The notes: generated from the sequence alone by a model not told the origin. A DNA stretch of 64,000 bases from Paenochrobactrum gallinarii (GCF_014205685.1 NZ_JACIIU010000003.1:1-64000); one strand, 5' to 3'; numbered from the stretch's first letter, positions 17,562-26,765 are shown. Translations and numbers: made by a program.

Positions 17562-18167
17562 TTACCCCCCATTTCCGGGAAAGACCCGCAAGTCCGCCGG
17601 ATTACTCTCCTCAATCAGCCGCTTCATGCGCCCCGACAACCAAACCGGCTGAATTCTACCTTCGACACTTAACAAACCAGCTTCACGCAATATCCGAAAC
17701 AGAACCTGACGTAATTTTGCACAGGTTGAGGAAGACAGTTGCGCAAGACTTAAATCTTGCTCAGCCTTCTCTGCCAGGAAGAGATCGAACACTTCCTGTC
17801 CCATGTCAAGTCGCCAGGACAAAAAACGCTCGTTAAGCACCTCGACAGCAAATTCATGTACAAAACGATAGCTCCGGCAAACAGATAACCATATCATAGC
17901 CTGCTGCTCAGCACGATCCGCCTCTGTCAACAGATAATGGCGCTCATCATCGGAGAGATGACCTATCCGGTCAAATACTTCACGCAGCGCACGCGTTTGC
18001 GAAGCCAACTTCGGCAAGGTCGATACCCCCTGACCAAGTAAGCGCTCACGCACATCTGCCCACTGCTCGCCGGGTTGATAAGTCCCTGCGATGATAAGGC
18101 TCTCGTTCAGCATTAAGCCGCCCACACTAAAGGACATGCGATAGGGTCGTGACTGTGATGCGGTCAT
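17562..18167 (-). CDS. brxA: BREX protein BrxA (DUF1819)
   Basis: First gene of the operon, a 201-residue DUF1819-family protein; homologues are helical, DNA-binding NusB-like-fold proteins. Recognisable segments are YRMSFSVGGLMLNESLIIAG at the start, LASQTRALREVFDRIGHLSDDE in the middle, and the winged-helix-like C-terminal part LRQVLFRILREAGLL. The gene is somewhat AT-richer than brxB (27 G/C in 60 at 17641-17700 against 33 in 60 at 17161-17220), so it may have a separate history. The ATG has only a weak AAAGAA ribosome binding site. The 83 bases upstream, up to the integrase remnant, should contain the operon promoter, but I see no convincing -35/-10 pair. No BrxR-type WYL regulator gene is present next to it. 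Confidence 0.92.
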   Translation of the reverse strand: MTASQSRPYRMSFSVGGLMLNESLIIAGTYQPGEQWADVRERLLGQGVSTLPKLASQTRALREVFDRIGHLSDDERHYLLTEADRAEQQAMIWLSVCRSYRFVHEFAVEVLNERFLSWRLDMGQEVFDLFLAEKAEQDLSLAQLSSSTCAKLRQVLFRILREAGLLSVEGRIQPVWLSGRMKRLIEESNPADLRVFPGNGG

Positions 18168-18250
18168 AATTCTTTAGCCATTAGTTACTGAATAAGCCCT
18201 ATAATCTAAACACAAACCTTGAAATTACAAATCCACGTAAAACTCTTTAT

Positions 18251-18556
18251 CTAGGACGATTTCATAGCATAGCTCTCCCACGCTGCCATCATTCCGCGCC
18301 TTTTATCCAATAGATCAGTACGATGATAAGCAGCTTCAGTTGCATTGCCTATTGTATGCGCAAGGGCTCGTTCTGCTACATCGCGTGGATAGCCATTTTC
18401 AGAAGCCCAGTCACGGAAGGTGGATCGAAAGCCGTGTGCGGTTGCTATACGATTGGGTGTATCGCTCTCTACCTGCTGATCTCCAATCAGTACAGTAATT
18501 AAAGTGACGCGGAAATCATTTCCTCTTATAATATGAGATTTAGCAAGCAAAATCAT
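18251..18556 (-). pseudogene. Tyrosine recombinase (integrase), C-terminal remnant
   Basis: The last 80 or so residues match the catalytic end of P4-type phage/island integrases: TAHGFRSTFRDWASENGYP (the His-x-x-Arg of box II), ERALAHTIGN (the second conserved His) and EAAYHRTDLLDKRRGMM with the nucleophilic Tyr. The N-terminal DNA-binding domains and the first catalytic Arg are missing; the residues before about 18490 look unrelated and the start codon is likely spurious. It is therefore a dead fragment. It lies 83 bases upstream of brxA on the same strand and about 110 bases from a tRNA-Gln-like attachment scar, which fits an island integrated by this enzyme. Confidence 0.82.
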
Positions 18557-18898
18557 TCAAAAATCAGCTGTTGCTTTCATCACCGAAATGATACACAAAT
18601 GTGTGACATATTTTGTGTTGGAATTTTTCCACCTATTGAAATCATTGAGAAAAATGCTTTCGCTGGGAATCCAGGTTCCCCAGCCAAATTTCTTTTTTCA
18701 AAATATAATATATAAAAATCGTATCCACTACGTCATCGTTCCATCTCATAAAATTCAATCTTATCAAACCAGCTCAAAGCCGGTATAATTCCTCCAGATA
18801 TAAGCATAGTTCACGCAACTGCGCTTTGATAAATACATAGAATATTTGCTTATTTTCTTGTAAAAGACGTTCAGACAATTGCTTCGACAAGGGCACCC
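18557..18898. other. Junction between island and core genome
   Basis: About 340 AT-rich bases without a gene. They hold the tRNA-Gln 3' fragment at 18667-18686 and then an AT-rich stretch leading to the lipoprotein gene. Island DNA should end at the fragment. Confidence 0.5.
18667..18686 (+). other. Island attachment scar: 3' end of a tRNA-Gln gene
   Basis: Twenty bases ending CAGGTTCCCCAGCCA match the 3' end of bacterial tRNA-Gln genes: end of the T loop, 3' T-stem, the acceptor strand TTCCCCA that pairs with a 5' TGGGGAA, discriminator G, and CCA. The 5' T-stem bases GCTGG stand just before it, but three T-loop bases appear to be missing, and there is no tRNA body upstream. A T-rich run follows as after a tRNA gene. 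This is what the distal end of an element inserted into tRNA-Gln looks like. Confidence 0.6.
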
Positions 18899-19351
18899 AT
18901 GATGAAACGGTTTGCATTCGCGATAACAGGTCTGACTACCATCATCATCCTATCGGGTTGCAGCACCGTAACGCTTCTCTGGAAACCCGGAGTGTCGATA
19001 AGTCAAAAACAATATGACTATGATGAGTGCACGATCGAGGCAATGCGCGAAGTACCTGTTGATCAGGTTACAAATTACACTCCGGGTTATTACAACCCTG
19101 GCACAACGCAATGCCGCCAAATCGGCGATAAGGTTGCATGCTATCAGGTTGGGGAAGTCAGCATCCCCGGTAACATCAGCACATACGACAAAAACCAGGC
19201 TTTGCGCAGCAGAGTACGTGACCGCTGCCTGGCCGCCAAAGGCTATCAGCAAAAAGAAGTGCCAGTTTGCACCAGCGCTCAACAAAAGGCCGAAGCGGCC
19301 AAAGCAACATCAATTGATCAGGTCAAATGCGGCGTCAGGGAACTGAACTAA
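18899..19351 (+). CDS. Putative lipoprotein
   Basis: A 150-residue protein with a lipoprotein signal peptide: basic MMKR start, hydrophobic stretch, and lipobox LSGC with Cys at residue 21. The mature part has six further cysteines or so spread along the chain (for example DECTIEA, TQCRQIG, VACYQV, DRCLAAKG, PVCTSAQ, VKCGV), which may pair as disulphides in the periplasm. No catalytic domain is recognised. The ATG is preceded by AGGG. It is the first core gene right of the island, alone on the plus strand. Function unknown; an outer-membrane-anchored envelope protein is likely. Confidence 0.7.
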   Translation: MMKRFAFAITGLTTIIILSGCSTVTLLWKPGVSISQKQYDYDECTIEAMREVPVDQVTNYTPGYYNPGTTQCRQIGDKVACYQVGEVSIPGNISTYDKNQALRSRVRDRCLAAKGYQQKEVPVCTSAQQKAEAAKATSIDQVKCGVRELN

Positions 19352-19664
19352 AGGGCGGGATAAGACTGCTTAAGACATACAGTCGGGCTGGATGTGCGAA
19401 TCAAATTTCCATAAAAACTAATAAAAAAATGATAAGCGGCCAGCCCAAGCTTCATTGCAATCTGCACAAGCAAAGCCCGATGCATTATTAGAAAATAAAA
19501 TTATCTGCACATACTGCAGAGCCTGCACATATTGTAGAAAATGATTTTCCTTATGGCAGCAGCGGCATTTACACTTAATCTTCACCAAATTATCACCCTA
19601 TTCAGATGTCTATAGCTTTCCAAGCAGGGGCAAATAATCTAGCCTGCTGTTAAACTTATCAGGT
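19352..19664. other. Intergenic, nothing recognised
   Basis: About 310 bases between the lipoprotein gene and manB. CTGCACATA occurs twice (near 19504 and 19526) with ACTGCAGA between. There is no clear terminator or promoter consensus. Confidence 0.4.
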
Positions 19665-21095
19665 ATGGGCATGACAACGCATTCATTAAAATTTGGTACA
19701 AGCGGATTACGAGGTCTGGCAAGCGAACTTTGCGGCAAACCAGCCTATGATTATACGCTCGCATTTCTAAAAGCCATGAATGATCGCCAGCCGATTAAGG
19801 CCAAAGCAAAGGTCTTTGTAGGGCAAGATTTGCGCCCATCCAGCCCGCAGATTGCGCAATATTGTCTGGCCGCCATTCAGGATATGGGGTTTACGCCCGT
19901 TGACTGCGGCTTGCTGCCCACACCAGCACTAAGCTTTTATGCTATGCGCCAACATGCGCCCTGCATCATGATTACCGGCAGCCATATACCAGATGACCGC
20001 AATGGTTTGAAATTTTACCGACCTGACGGTGAAATCGACAAGCATGATGAGCAGGCAATCGCGCAGCATTACAAACAAGTTGAAGCAAGCACCCACGCAC
20101 ATCAATTGAGCGATGCGGTAAAAGATACACAGGCACTTGCAGCCTATCGCGACCGGTATCTGAATATTTTTCAGAAGAACACTTTTAAAGATCTTTCGGT
20201 CGGCGTTTATCAGCACACTTCTGTTGCCCGTGATCTTATCATCGATATTTTGCATGGCTTAGGCGCTAAAGTCACAGCCCTTGGCCGCGCTGATAAATTT
20301 GTGCCGGTTGATACGGAAGCATTACGTCCCGAAGATATCAGCCTTCTCAAACAATGGGCAAAAGCCAATTCATTTGATCTGATTGTCTCAACAGATGGTG
20401 ATGCCGACCGCCCGCTAATTGCTGATGAAAATGGTGATTTTATCCGCGGCGACTTGCTGGGCGCCATCACGGCCTCATGGCTTAATAGTGATCAGATTGT
20501 CGTGCCGGTGACAGCCAATTCTGCACTGGATAACCGGTTCAACACAAGCCGCACCAGGGTCGGCTCGCCCTATGTCATTCAAGGTATGGAACAAGCCATT
20601 CAGCATGGCGCGAAATCCGTGCTTGGCTTTGAAGCAAATGGCGGCGTGTTGCTCGGCAGCGATGTGCATTTTGAGAAAGCCATGCTGACGGCTCTGCCAA
20701 CGCGTGATGCCTTACTGCCAATGCTCGCCTGCATGAGCCAGATAACAGCTTTACATCAGCCATTATCGGCTATTGCAGCACAGTTTGAGTTCCGTCACGC
20801 TTTGAGTGATCGCTTGCAAGATGTGCCGCATGAAAAAAGTGGCGCTTTTATTCAGCGCCTGTCCACACAAGATGCGAGTTTGATGAAAGCTCTCAAACCA
20901 TTTGGCACCATCCAGCAAATGGACGAAACAGACGGTATCCGTCTTATCTTTACTGATGGCAGCACATTACATTACCGTGCTTCCGGCAATGCGCCAGAGC
21001 TTCGATGCTATGCGGAAGCCAGTGACGCACACCATGCACAACACATTCTGCAACAAGGTTTAAATCTTGCAGACCATGAAACAAAAGGCGTTTGA
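19665..21095 (+). CDS. manB: Phosphomannomutase/phosphoglucomutase
   Basis: Alpha-D-phosphohexomutase of about 476 residues that interconverts mannose 6-phosphate and mannose 1-phosphate in the cytoplasm. The start FGTSGLRG, the phosphoserine loop TGSH with Ser106, the Mg-binding loop DGDADR at 244-249, and FEANGGVLLG (sugar specificity) near 320 are all present. The sequence is of the K9-antigen type with TGSHIPDDRNG rather than the usual ASHNP. It is directly followed by manC, so the product probably feeds GDP-mannose for O-antigen or other surface polysaccharide. An ATG at 19671 is an alternative start with slightly better AGG spacing. Specificity for mannose rather than glucose is inferred from the neighbour. 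Confidence 0.85.
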   Translation: MGMTTHSLKFGTSGLRGLASELCGKPAYDYTLAFLKAMNDRQPIKAKAKVFVGQDLRPSSPQIAQYCLAAIQDMGFTPVDCGLLPTPALSFYAMRQHAPCIMITGSHIPDDRNGLKFYRPDGEIDKHDEQAIAQHYKQVEASTHAHQLSDAVKDTQALAAYRDRYLNIFQKNTFKDLSVGVYQHTSVARDLIIDILHGLGAKVTALGRADKFVPVDTEALRPEDISLLKQWAKANSFDLIVSTDGDADRPLIADENGDFIRGDLLGAITASWLNSDQIVVPVTANSALDNRFNTSRTRVGSPYVIQGMEQAIQHGAKSVLGFEANGGVLLGSDVHFEKAMLTALPTRDALLPMLACMSQITALHQPLSAIAAQFEFRHALSDRLQDVPHEKSGAFIQRLSTQDASLMKALKPFGTIQQMDETDGIRLIFTDGSTLHYRASGNAPELRCYAEASDAHHAQHILQQGLNLADHETKGV

Positions 21096-21099
21096 TAAA

Positions 21100-22515
21100 A
21101 TGAGTTTCGTTCCTGTTATCATCAGTGGTGGTGTTGGCTCGCGTTTATGGCCGCTATCGCGCGATGCGCATCCAAAGCCTTTTATTGATCTGCCGCAAGG
21201 TGGCACGCTGATCGGGCGCACCTATGAGCGCGCATCAGCTCTGCAAGGTGTCAAGGAAATCATCACGGTGACAAATCGTGATTTTCTGTTCCTCACCCTT
21301 GATGCTTATGGCAATTCCAAAGCAAAATCCGAAGGCGATATTTTCCTGCTGGAGCCGCAGGGACGTGACACTGCCGCTGCAGTAGCGCTTGCTACTCTTC
21401 ACGCAAAATCTGCTTTTGGCGACGATACAACCCTGCTTATCCTGCCATCCGACCACCTGATCCAAGATCAGGAGGCATTCAGCAAAGGTGTGGAACAGGC
21501 TAAAAAGCTTGCTGCTACAGGACGCATCATAACATTCGGCATTGTGCCGGAAAGCCCTGAAACCGGTTTTGGCTATTTAGAAACCGATCAGGAAAATGTG
21601 CTGCGCTTTGTGGAAAAGCCGGATGAAGCAACTGCACGTTCTTATGTGGAAAGCGGTCGCTATTTCTGGAACTCCGGCATGTTCTGTTTCCAAGCGGATG
21701 CAATGATTGCCGCCATGCGCGAACATTGCCCTGATGTTTTAAAAGGTGCTGAGGCAGCGCTTGCAAAGGCGCGTAGCGGCCACCAAGGCGGCGCAGAAAC
21801 TTTTGAAATTGACAAAGAGCTTTTCGCCGCGACACCTGCCATTTCCATTGACTATGCAGTGATGGAAAAACAGCAAAATATCGCCTGCGTACCGCTTGAT
21901 TGCGGCTGGTCAGACATTGGCTCATGGTCAGCCATGGCCGAGCTTGTTGAGCCGGATCAGGATGGCAACCGCGTCAATGGTGAAGCCGTGCTTGAAAATA
22001 CCCATGGCAGCTTTGTCTATTCAGAAGACCGTCTGGTCAGCCTGATTGGCGTTGATGATTTGCTGGTGGTTGATACAGCCGATGCCCTGCTTGTCACCCA
22101 TAAAGATAATGCCCAGCAAGTGCGTAATGTCTATAACCGTCTGAAGAAGCAAGGCCATGAAGCGGCACAATTGCACCGCACTGCACATCGCCCTTGGGGC
22201 AGCTACACAATTTTGGAAGAAGGCGACAATTTCAAAATCAAGCGCATTGTGGTTAAGCCCGGCCGCCGCCTGAGCTTGCAATCGCATCATCATCGCTCTG
22301 AACATTGGATCGTCGTTTCCGGCACTGCTAAAGTGACCAATGGTGACGATGAGATTTTGCTGACCACCAACCAGTCCACTTATATTCCATGCGGCCATAA
22401 ACACCGTTTGGAAAATCCGGGCATTCTGCCGCTTGTGCTTATTGAAGTACAAAGCGGTGAATATCTGGGCGAAGATGATATCGTCCGCTTTGACGATATG
22501 TATGGACGCAGTTGA
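21100..22515 (+). CDS. manC: Mannose-1-phosphate guanylyltransferase, with isomerase-like cupin
   Basis: Makes GDP-mannose from mannose 1-phosphate and GTP. The nucleotidyltransferase signature GGVGSRLWPLSRDAHPKPF is at residues 9-27, and the pattern FVEKP and WNSGMFCF follows. The C-terminal 110 residues form a cupin typical of type II mannose-6-phosphate isomerase (RPWGSYTILEEGDNFKIKRI, LQSHHHRSEHWIVVSGTAKV, YIPCGHKHRLENPG), so the protein is of the bifunctional ManC/AlgA length (471 residues). I choose the ATG at 21100, four bases after the manB stop, with AGGCG upstream; a TTG at 21067 would overlap manB and has no ribosome binding site. It forms an operon with manB. Confidence 0.9.
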   Translation: MSFVPVIISGGVGSRLWPLSRDAHPKPFIDLPQGGTLIGRTYERASALQGVKEIITVTNRDFLFLTLDAYGNSKAKSEGDIFLLEPQGRDTAAAVALATLHAKSAFGDDTTLLILPSDHLIQDQEAFSKGVEQAKKLAATGRIITFGIVPESPETGFGYLETDQENVLRFVEKPDEATARSYVESGRYFWNSGMFCFQADAMIAAMREHCPDVLKGAEAALAKARSGHQGGAETFEIDKELFAATPAISIDYAVMEKQQNIACVPLDCGWSDIGSWSAMAELVEPDQDGNRVNGEAVLENTHGSFVYSEDRLVSLIGVDDLLVVDTADALLVTHKDNAQQVRNVYNRLKKQGHEAAQLHRTAHRPWGSYTILEEGDNFKIKRIVVKPGRRLSLQSHHHRSEHWIVVSGTAKVTNGDDEILLTTNQSTYIPCGHKHRLENPGILPLVLIEVQSGEYLGEDDIVRFDDMYGRS

Positions 22516-22614
22516 ACTATGCGATAATTTTTTAACTTGATGCACTGCTTTCATCGTGAAAGGCAGTGCATCAAGAAATCATTACATCACGGACGCAAAT
22601 TTTGGAGATAATGC

Positions 22615-23754
22615 GTGAATATTGCATTTGTAGGCACCGGCTTTGTGGCTGATTATTATATGACAAGTCTGGCCAATTATCCTCAGCTGGTGCTTGTAGG
22701 TGCTTATGATCATAATGCAAAGCGCCTCAACGAGTTTTGCCATTATTACAAAGTCAAAGCGTTTTCTTCATTCAAAGAGATTCTCGCGGATTTAAGCATT
22801 GATATTGTCGTCAACCTGACCACACCGGAAAACCATTTTCATATTTCATCAGCCGCACTCAATGCTGGCAAGCACGTCTATAGTGAAAAGCCACTGGCAA
22901 TGGAATTTAATGATGCTGCCAAACTTGTGGAGTTAGCAAAGACAAAAAATCTGATCCTTGCAGCTGCTCCCGCCAATGCATTGAGTGATGCGCATAAGCT
23001 CGTTCAGCAGAACCTGCAAAAAATCGGCCAGCCGCGCCTTGTCTATGCCGAGATGGAAGACGGCCCTGTATTTCGCGATAAATGGGCGACATGGAAATCA
23101 CGTTCCGGTGCGCCTTGGCCCGGCTTGCATGAATTTGAAATTGGCTGCACATTGGAACATGCTGGCTATGCACTTTCCTGGCTTGTTTCGCTTTTTGGCC
23201 CTGTCAAAACAGTCAATGCCTTTGCCGCTATCAGCTTTCCCGATAAAGGTGAAGGTACAGAACATATTCAAATGGCGCCGGATTTTACCGTAGGCTGCCT
23301 GCAATTTCATTCCGGCACCATCGCGCGTGTTACCTGCGGCCTTGCTATGCCACGTGATCGCTCTTTAACCATTGTAGGGGATCATGGTTCGATAACAGTT
23401 GATGACTTATGGGATGAGCGCTCCCATATACGTCTTGAAAAACTGGGCGAAAAGCGTTCCTTCATGCAGCGCGTGCTCAATCAAATTGAGCCTCGCTTTG
23501 GGAAGTTTATCAATTTTCGTCCTGCTCCGGGTAAGCGTTTGAGCTATCCAAAACAAACAAAGGACGTAAAATTACCTGCTTTCCCGTCGCAAATCGACTT
23601 TGCCCGCGGCATCGCTGATATGGAGCGTGCTATATCTATTGGCACTAAACCATTCTTTTCAGCCGATGTGGCCCTGCACATCACCGAAGTGGCACTGGCA
23701 CTTAACAATGCCAATAATCACAGCCAGCCTTATCAGGTGCAAAGCCGTTTTTAA
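22615..23754 (+). CDS. Gfo/Idh/MocA family oxidoreductase
   Basis: NAD(P)-dependent sugar-type dehydrogenase of 379 residues. A Rossmann motif GTGFVADYY is at residues 7-15 and the family motif EKPLAMEF follows the conserved NLTTPENHF segment; the C-terminal alpha/beta domain is normal. The start is GTG with GGAG nine bases upstream. It lies 100 bases after manC on the same strand and may act on a nucleotide or surface sugar, but the substrate cannot be told from sequence. Its 3' end overlaps by four bases the end of another member of the same family on the opposite strand. Confidence 0.82.
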   Translation: MNIAFVGTGFVADYYMTSLANYPQLVLVGAYDHNAKRLNEFCHYYKVKAFSSFKEILADLSIDIVVNLTTPENHFHISSAALNAGKHVYSEKPLAMEFNDAAKLVELAKTKNLILAAAPANALSDAHKLVQQNLQKIGQPRLVYAEMEDGPVFRDKWATWKSRSGAPWPGLHEFEIGCTLEHAGYALSWLVSLFGPVKTVNAFAAISFPDKGEGTEHIQMAPDFTVGCLQFHSGTIARVTCGLAMPRDRSLTIVGDHGSITVDDLWDERSHIRLEKLGEKRSFMQRVLNQIEPRFGKFINFRPAPGKRLSYPKQTKDVKLPAFPSQIDFARGIADMERAISIGTKPFFSADVALHITEVALALNNANNHSQPYQVQSRF

Positions 23755-24797
23755 CCAGCTTTCACGGCTGGTTTCGACAGAACAGATTGGATGATTGCAG
23801 CTACTGCCTGTGTGTCTTCCAGCGGCATCACCTGTGACTGGTTTTGCTGTGAACGCACAGCTTGCATCACTGCCTCAGCCTGAAACTGCAAGCCGTGCCC
23901 TGCAAAATCATAAAACTCCACCCGTCGACCGGGGAGATTCAGGCGGTTTAAAATTTTACGGAAAAAATGCGATTTATTCAGCCAGCAATTCAACCAATAT
24001 TTTTGCCCCTTCGCGGAGTAAATCACCAATCTCTTCGCTTTTAAAAACGGCGCATCAATTTCGATAGCACCCTTGTTGCCCATAATTAAAAAGCGATTTT
24101 TACCGTCACGATCAAAGCCACAGCCAAGCTTCGCCTCAGCTCTTGGATAGATAAGTGTAAACTGACTGCGCATATCGCAGCCCGTTTGCGCCGCAAACCA
24201 TTGCCCGCGCGTTTGTTCAGGCAGACCTAACAAATAAAGCGTCAGCGACAATGGATAAACGCCTAAGTCAAAGCCTGCGCCTCCACCCAAATCCGGATTG
24301 AAAAAACGACTATCGTGATCAAATGGCTTCAAGTAAGAAAGATCGGCTTCAACAAGCTGCACCTCACCAATAGTACCAGCATGAATATGCTGTTTTAACG
24401 CAGTGATTGCGGGCAAAAAGCGACTCCACATGCCTTCCATTGCAAAGCTGGATGTTTGTGCATTCGCGGCAATAATTTGATCAATATCACTTACACGCAA
24501 GCCCATCGGCTTTTCTGTCAGCACCGGCTTTCCGGCTGCAATGGCCTGCAATGTATAAGATATATGGGTATTATTAGGCGTTGCTATGTAAACGGCGTCG
24601 ATGTCCGCGTCCTGCAACAGGAGGCTAAAATCATCATAAGTTGTACTGATTGAATAAAGCGCTCCAAATCGCTTCGCCTTTTCCATGTCCCGTGAGCAAA
24701 CGGCCTTTATCTGCATGGTTTGCGTCGATGCAATATCGGCACAAAAGTTTTGTGCAATGGCTCCGGTTCCCACCACACCCCATGCAAATTTCTTCAT
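23751..24797 (-). CDS. Gfo/Idh/MocA family oxidoreductase
   Basis: A 348-residue NAD(P)-dependent oxidoreductase. Residues 7-20 hold the Rossmann motif (VVGTGAIAQNF), followed by IATPNNTHI and the catalytic-region EKPMGLRVSD; GGAGFDLGVYPL in the middle is typical of the dihydrodiol dehydrogenase/glucose-fructose oxidoreductase-like branch. I use the ATG at 24797 because GGCGGGG lies upstream; a longer frame begins at 24827 with GTG. It is tail-to-tail with the other oxidoreductase and belongs to a different subfamily (low similarity outside the motifs). The substrate is unknown. Confidence 0.83.
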   Translation of the reverse strand: MKKFAWGVVGTGAIAQNFCADIASTQTMQIKAVCSRDMEKAKRFGALYSISTTYDDFSLLLQDADIDAVYIATPNNTHISYTLQAIAAGKPVLTEKPMGLRVSDIDQIIAANAQTSSFAMEGMWSRFLPAITALKQHIHAGTIGEVQLVEADLSYLKPFDHDSRFFNPDLGGGAGFDLGVYPLSLTLYLLGLPEQTRGQWFAAQTGCDMRSQFTLIYPRAEAKLGCGFDRDGKNRFLIMGNKGAIEIDAPFLKAKRLVIYSAKGQKYWLNCWLNKSHFFRKILNRLNLPGRRVEFYDFAGHGLQFQAEAVMQAVRSQQNQSQVMPLEDTQAVAAIIQSVLSKPAVKAG

Positions 24798-25088
24798 ATT
24801 TAATGCCCCGCCAAGAGAAAACGCCACAAGCTGTACAGGTTTTCGGCCAGCTTAGCTTTCAAACATGATTTTATACACAGTTCAGCATGAAGCCAAATGA
24901 ATTTGCCAAGCCTTTACTTCCGGCGTTTCAAGCTGTTTGCACAGGCCTCAACGCTTAATATCAAAGAAAACAAAAATCATACCCTTGGTAATTGAGCAAA
25001 GCACTGCTACATTAAGGGCAACACATGTATAGAAAGCGCCCTGCTTGCGTCCTTCACCGGTTCGCGCGGCGCCAAAAGGACTAAGACC

Positions 25089-26765
25089 TTGAAAAAGCCC
25101 AGCCAGCACGGTGTAAAACCGGCAAAGAGTGGGGCGTCAGGCAATAATATGAGTGAAAACTACACTCGTATTGTCGCTACAAACGGCAAACGGTCTGAGA
25201 ACCGCGCAGCCTCAACCGGATCAACTCCGCCGCAGGAGAAAAACGATTCGGGGCGCTCCGAAAGGGAGAAGAATACTCCCTTACCGCTGCGGACAAATGC
25301 TGATCAGCCTGCAATGGCAGAGCAGAGAAAACGTGCGCGCCGTCGTAAACGCGGCAAAAGCGCCACTCAGAAAAATAATACGTTTTCTGAAAACCTGACC
25401 AATCAGCCTTCGCTTGCCGAGCAAAAAGCGGCGGATGCCAACAAAGCCAAATTATCCAAGCGCAAAAGACGTTCACGGCGCAAAAAAACAACAGCACCAA
25501 GCGCAACTCTGCAAGCAGCGCCAGCAACAAGCAGCAATCAGCAGCCAAACAATAGTGCTGCCGCTGAGCAACGCAATGCTGCTAGCAGGCCGAGCACAGG
25601 GCAAGGTTCAAACGGCTATCGCAGTTTAACGCGCGCGCAAGCGGCTGCATCAAACGCAAAAGCAAATAACGCAAAGCTTGCCAATGATAAAATGTCATTG
25701 GCACAACAAGCACTGCGCAATCCGGCATATCGGGCGCATAGCCATGAAACACCGCTTTATGCAGCGCTTGATCTTGGCACAAATAACTGCCGCTTGCTGG
25801 TTGCCTCGCCAACCCGCCCCGGACAGTTTCGGGTGGTCGACGCATTCTCGCGCATTGTGCGCTTAGGCGAAGGCTTGAGCACAACCGGCCGCTTGAATGA
25901 ACAGGCAATGGATCGCGCAGTAGAAGCGTTAAAGGTATGTAGCGATAAGCTGATCGCTCGCAATGTGAAACGCTCTCGCCTCATTGCGACGGAAGCCTGC
26001 CGCTCGGCTGAGAATGGCGAACTGTTCTTGGAACGTGTACGTACTGAAGTGGGGCTTGAACTGGAGATCGTTGATCGCCAGACCGAAGCCCGCCTCGCAG
26101 TTTCGGGTTGCGGCACCTTGGTGGCGCGCGAAACCGATGCGATTGTGCTGTTTGACATTGGTGGCGGCTCTTCCGAGATCGCACTGATTGATGTCTCTAA
26201 GCGCCGTTCCCCGCGTTTGGCAGAGCATATTATTGCTTGGACGTCCCTGCCGGTGGGGGTTGTTACTCTGGCAGAACGCTTTGGTGGCCGTGATGTGACA
26301 CCGGAAAGTTTTTCGGCTATGGTCGGACATGTCAGCGAATTGCTAAGCAATTTTCAGGAACGTCACCAATTGGGGCGGCTGGCGCAAAGCACACGTTTTC
26401 ACCTGCTTGGCACGTCCGGCACGGTGACCACGCTTGCAGGCATTCATTTGGGCCTTGAGCGCTATGATCGGCGCCGCGTTGATGGTATGTGGATGGGTGC
26501 AGACGAAGTAACCCACATGACAGACACTCTTCTATCATGGGGCTTTGACAAACGGGTTGCTAATCCTTGCATTGGCGCTGATCGCGCCGATCTGGTATTG
26601 GCAGGATGCGCAATTTTGGATGCGATACGCAATGTATGGCCAAGCGAAAAACTGCTGGTCGCGGATCGCGGATTGCGCGAAGGTATTTTGACGGAACTGA
26701 TGTCACGCGATGGAGCCTGGCGTCACTTTAAGCCTAACGGGCATAAGAACAGGCAATATTCATGA
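25089..26765 (+). CDS. ppx: Exopolyphosphatase / pppGpp phosphohydrolase, Ppx/GppA family
   Basis: Hydrolyses polyphosphate or pppGpp. The catalytic domain starts near residue 225 with the phosphate-1 loop [14 protein letters not shown], and contains the phosphate-2 motif [11 protein letters not shown] and [11 protein letters not shown]. The first 200 residues are unusual: low complexity, rich in Lys, Arg, Ser, Asn, Gln and Ala ([25 protein letters not shown]) and certainly disordered; they may bind nucleic acid or polyphosphate. The start is a TTG at 25089 with AAAAGGA eight bases upstream; an ATG at 25149 is the alternative. Its stop overlaps the rlmE start by four bases (ATGA), so the two are co-translated. 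The choice between Ppx and GppA activity is not decidable here. Confidence 0.87.
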   Translation: MKKPSQHGVKPAKSGASGNNMSENYTRIVATNGKRSENRAASTGSTPPQEKNDSGRSEREKNTPLPLRTNADQPAMAEQRKRARRRKRGKSATQKNNTFSENLTNQPSLAEQKAADANKAKLSKRKRRSRRKKTTAPSATLQAAPATSSNQQPNNSAAAEQRNAASRPSTGQGSNGYRSLTRAQAAASNAKANNAKLANDKMSLAQQALRNPAYRAHSHETPLYAALDLGTNNCRLLVASPTRPGQFRVVDAFSRIVRLGEGLSTTGRLNEQAMDRAVEALKVCSDKLIARNVKRSRLIATEACRSAENGELFLERVRTEVGLELEIVDRQTEARLAVSGCGTLVARETDAIVLFDIGGGSSEIALIDVSKRRSPRLAEHIIAWTSLPVGVVTLAERFGGRDVTPESFSAMVGHVSELLSNFQERHQLGRLAQSTRFHLLGTSGTVTTLAGIHLGLERYDRRRVDGMWMGADEVTHMTDTLLSWGFDKRVANPCIGADRADLVLAGCAILDAIRNVWPSEKLLVADRGLREGILTELMSRDGAWRHFKPNGHKNRQYS

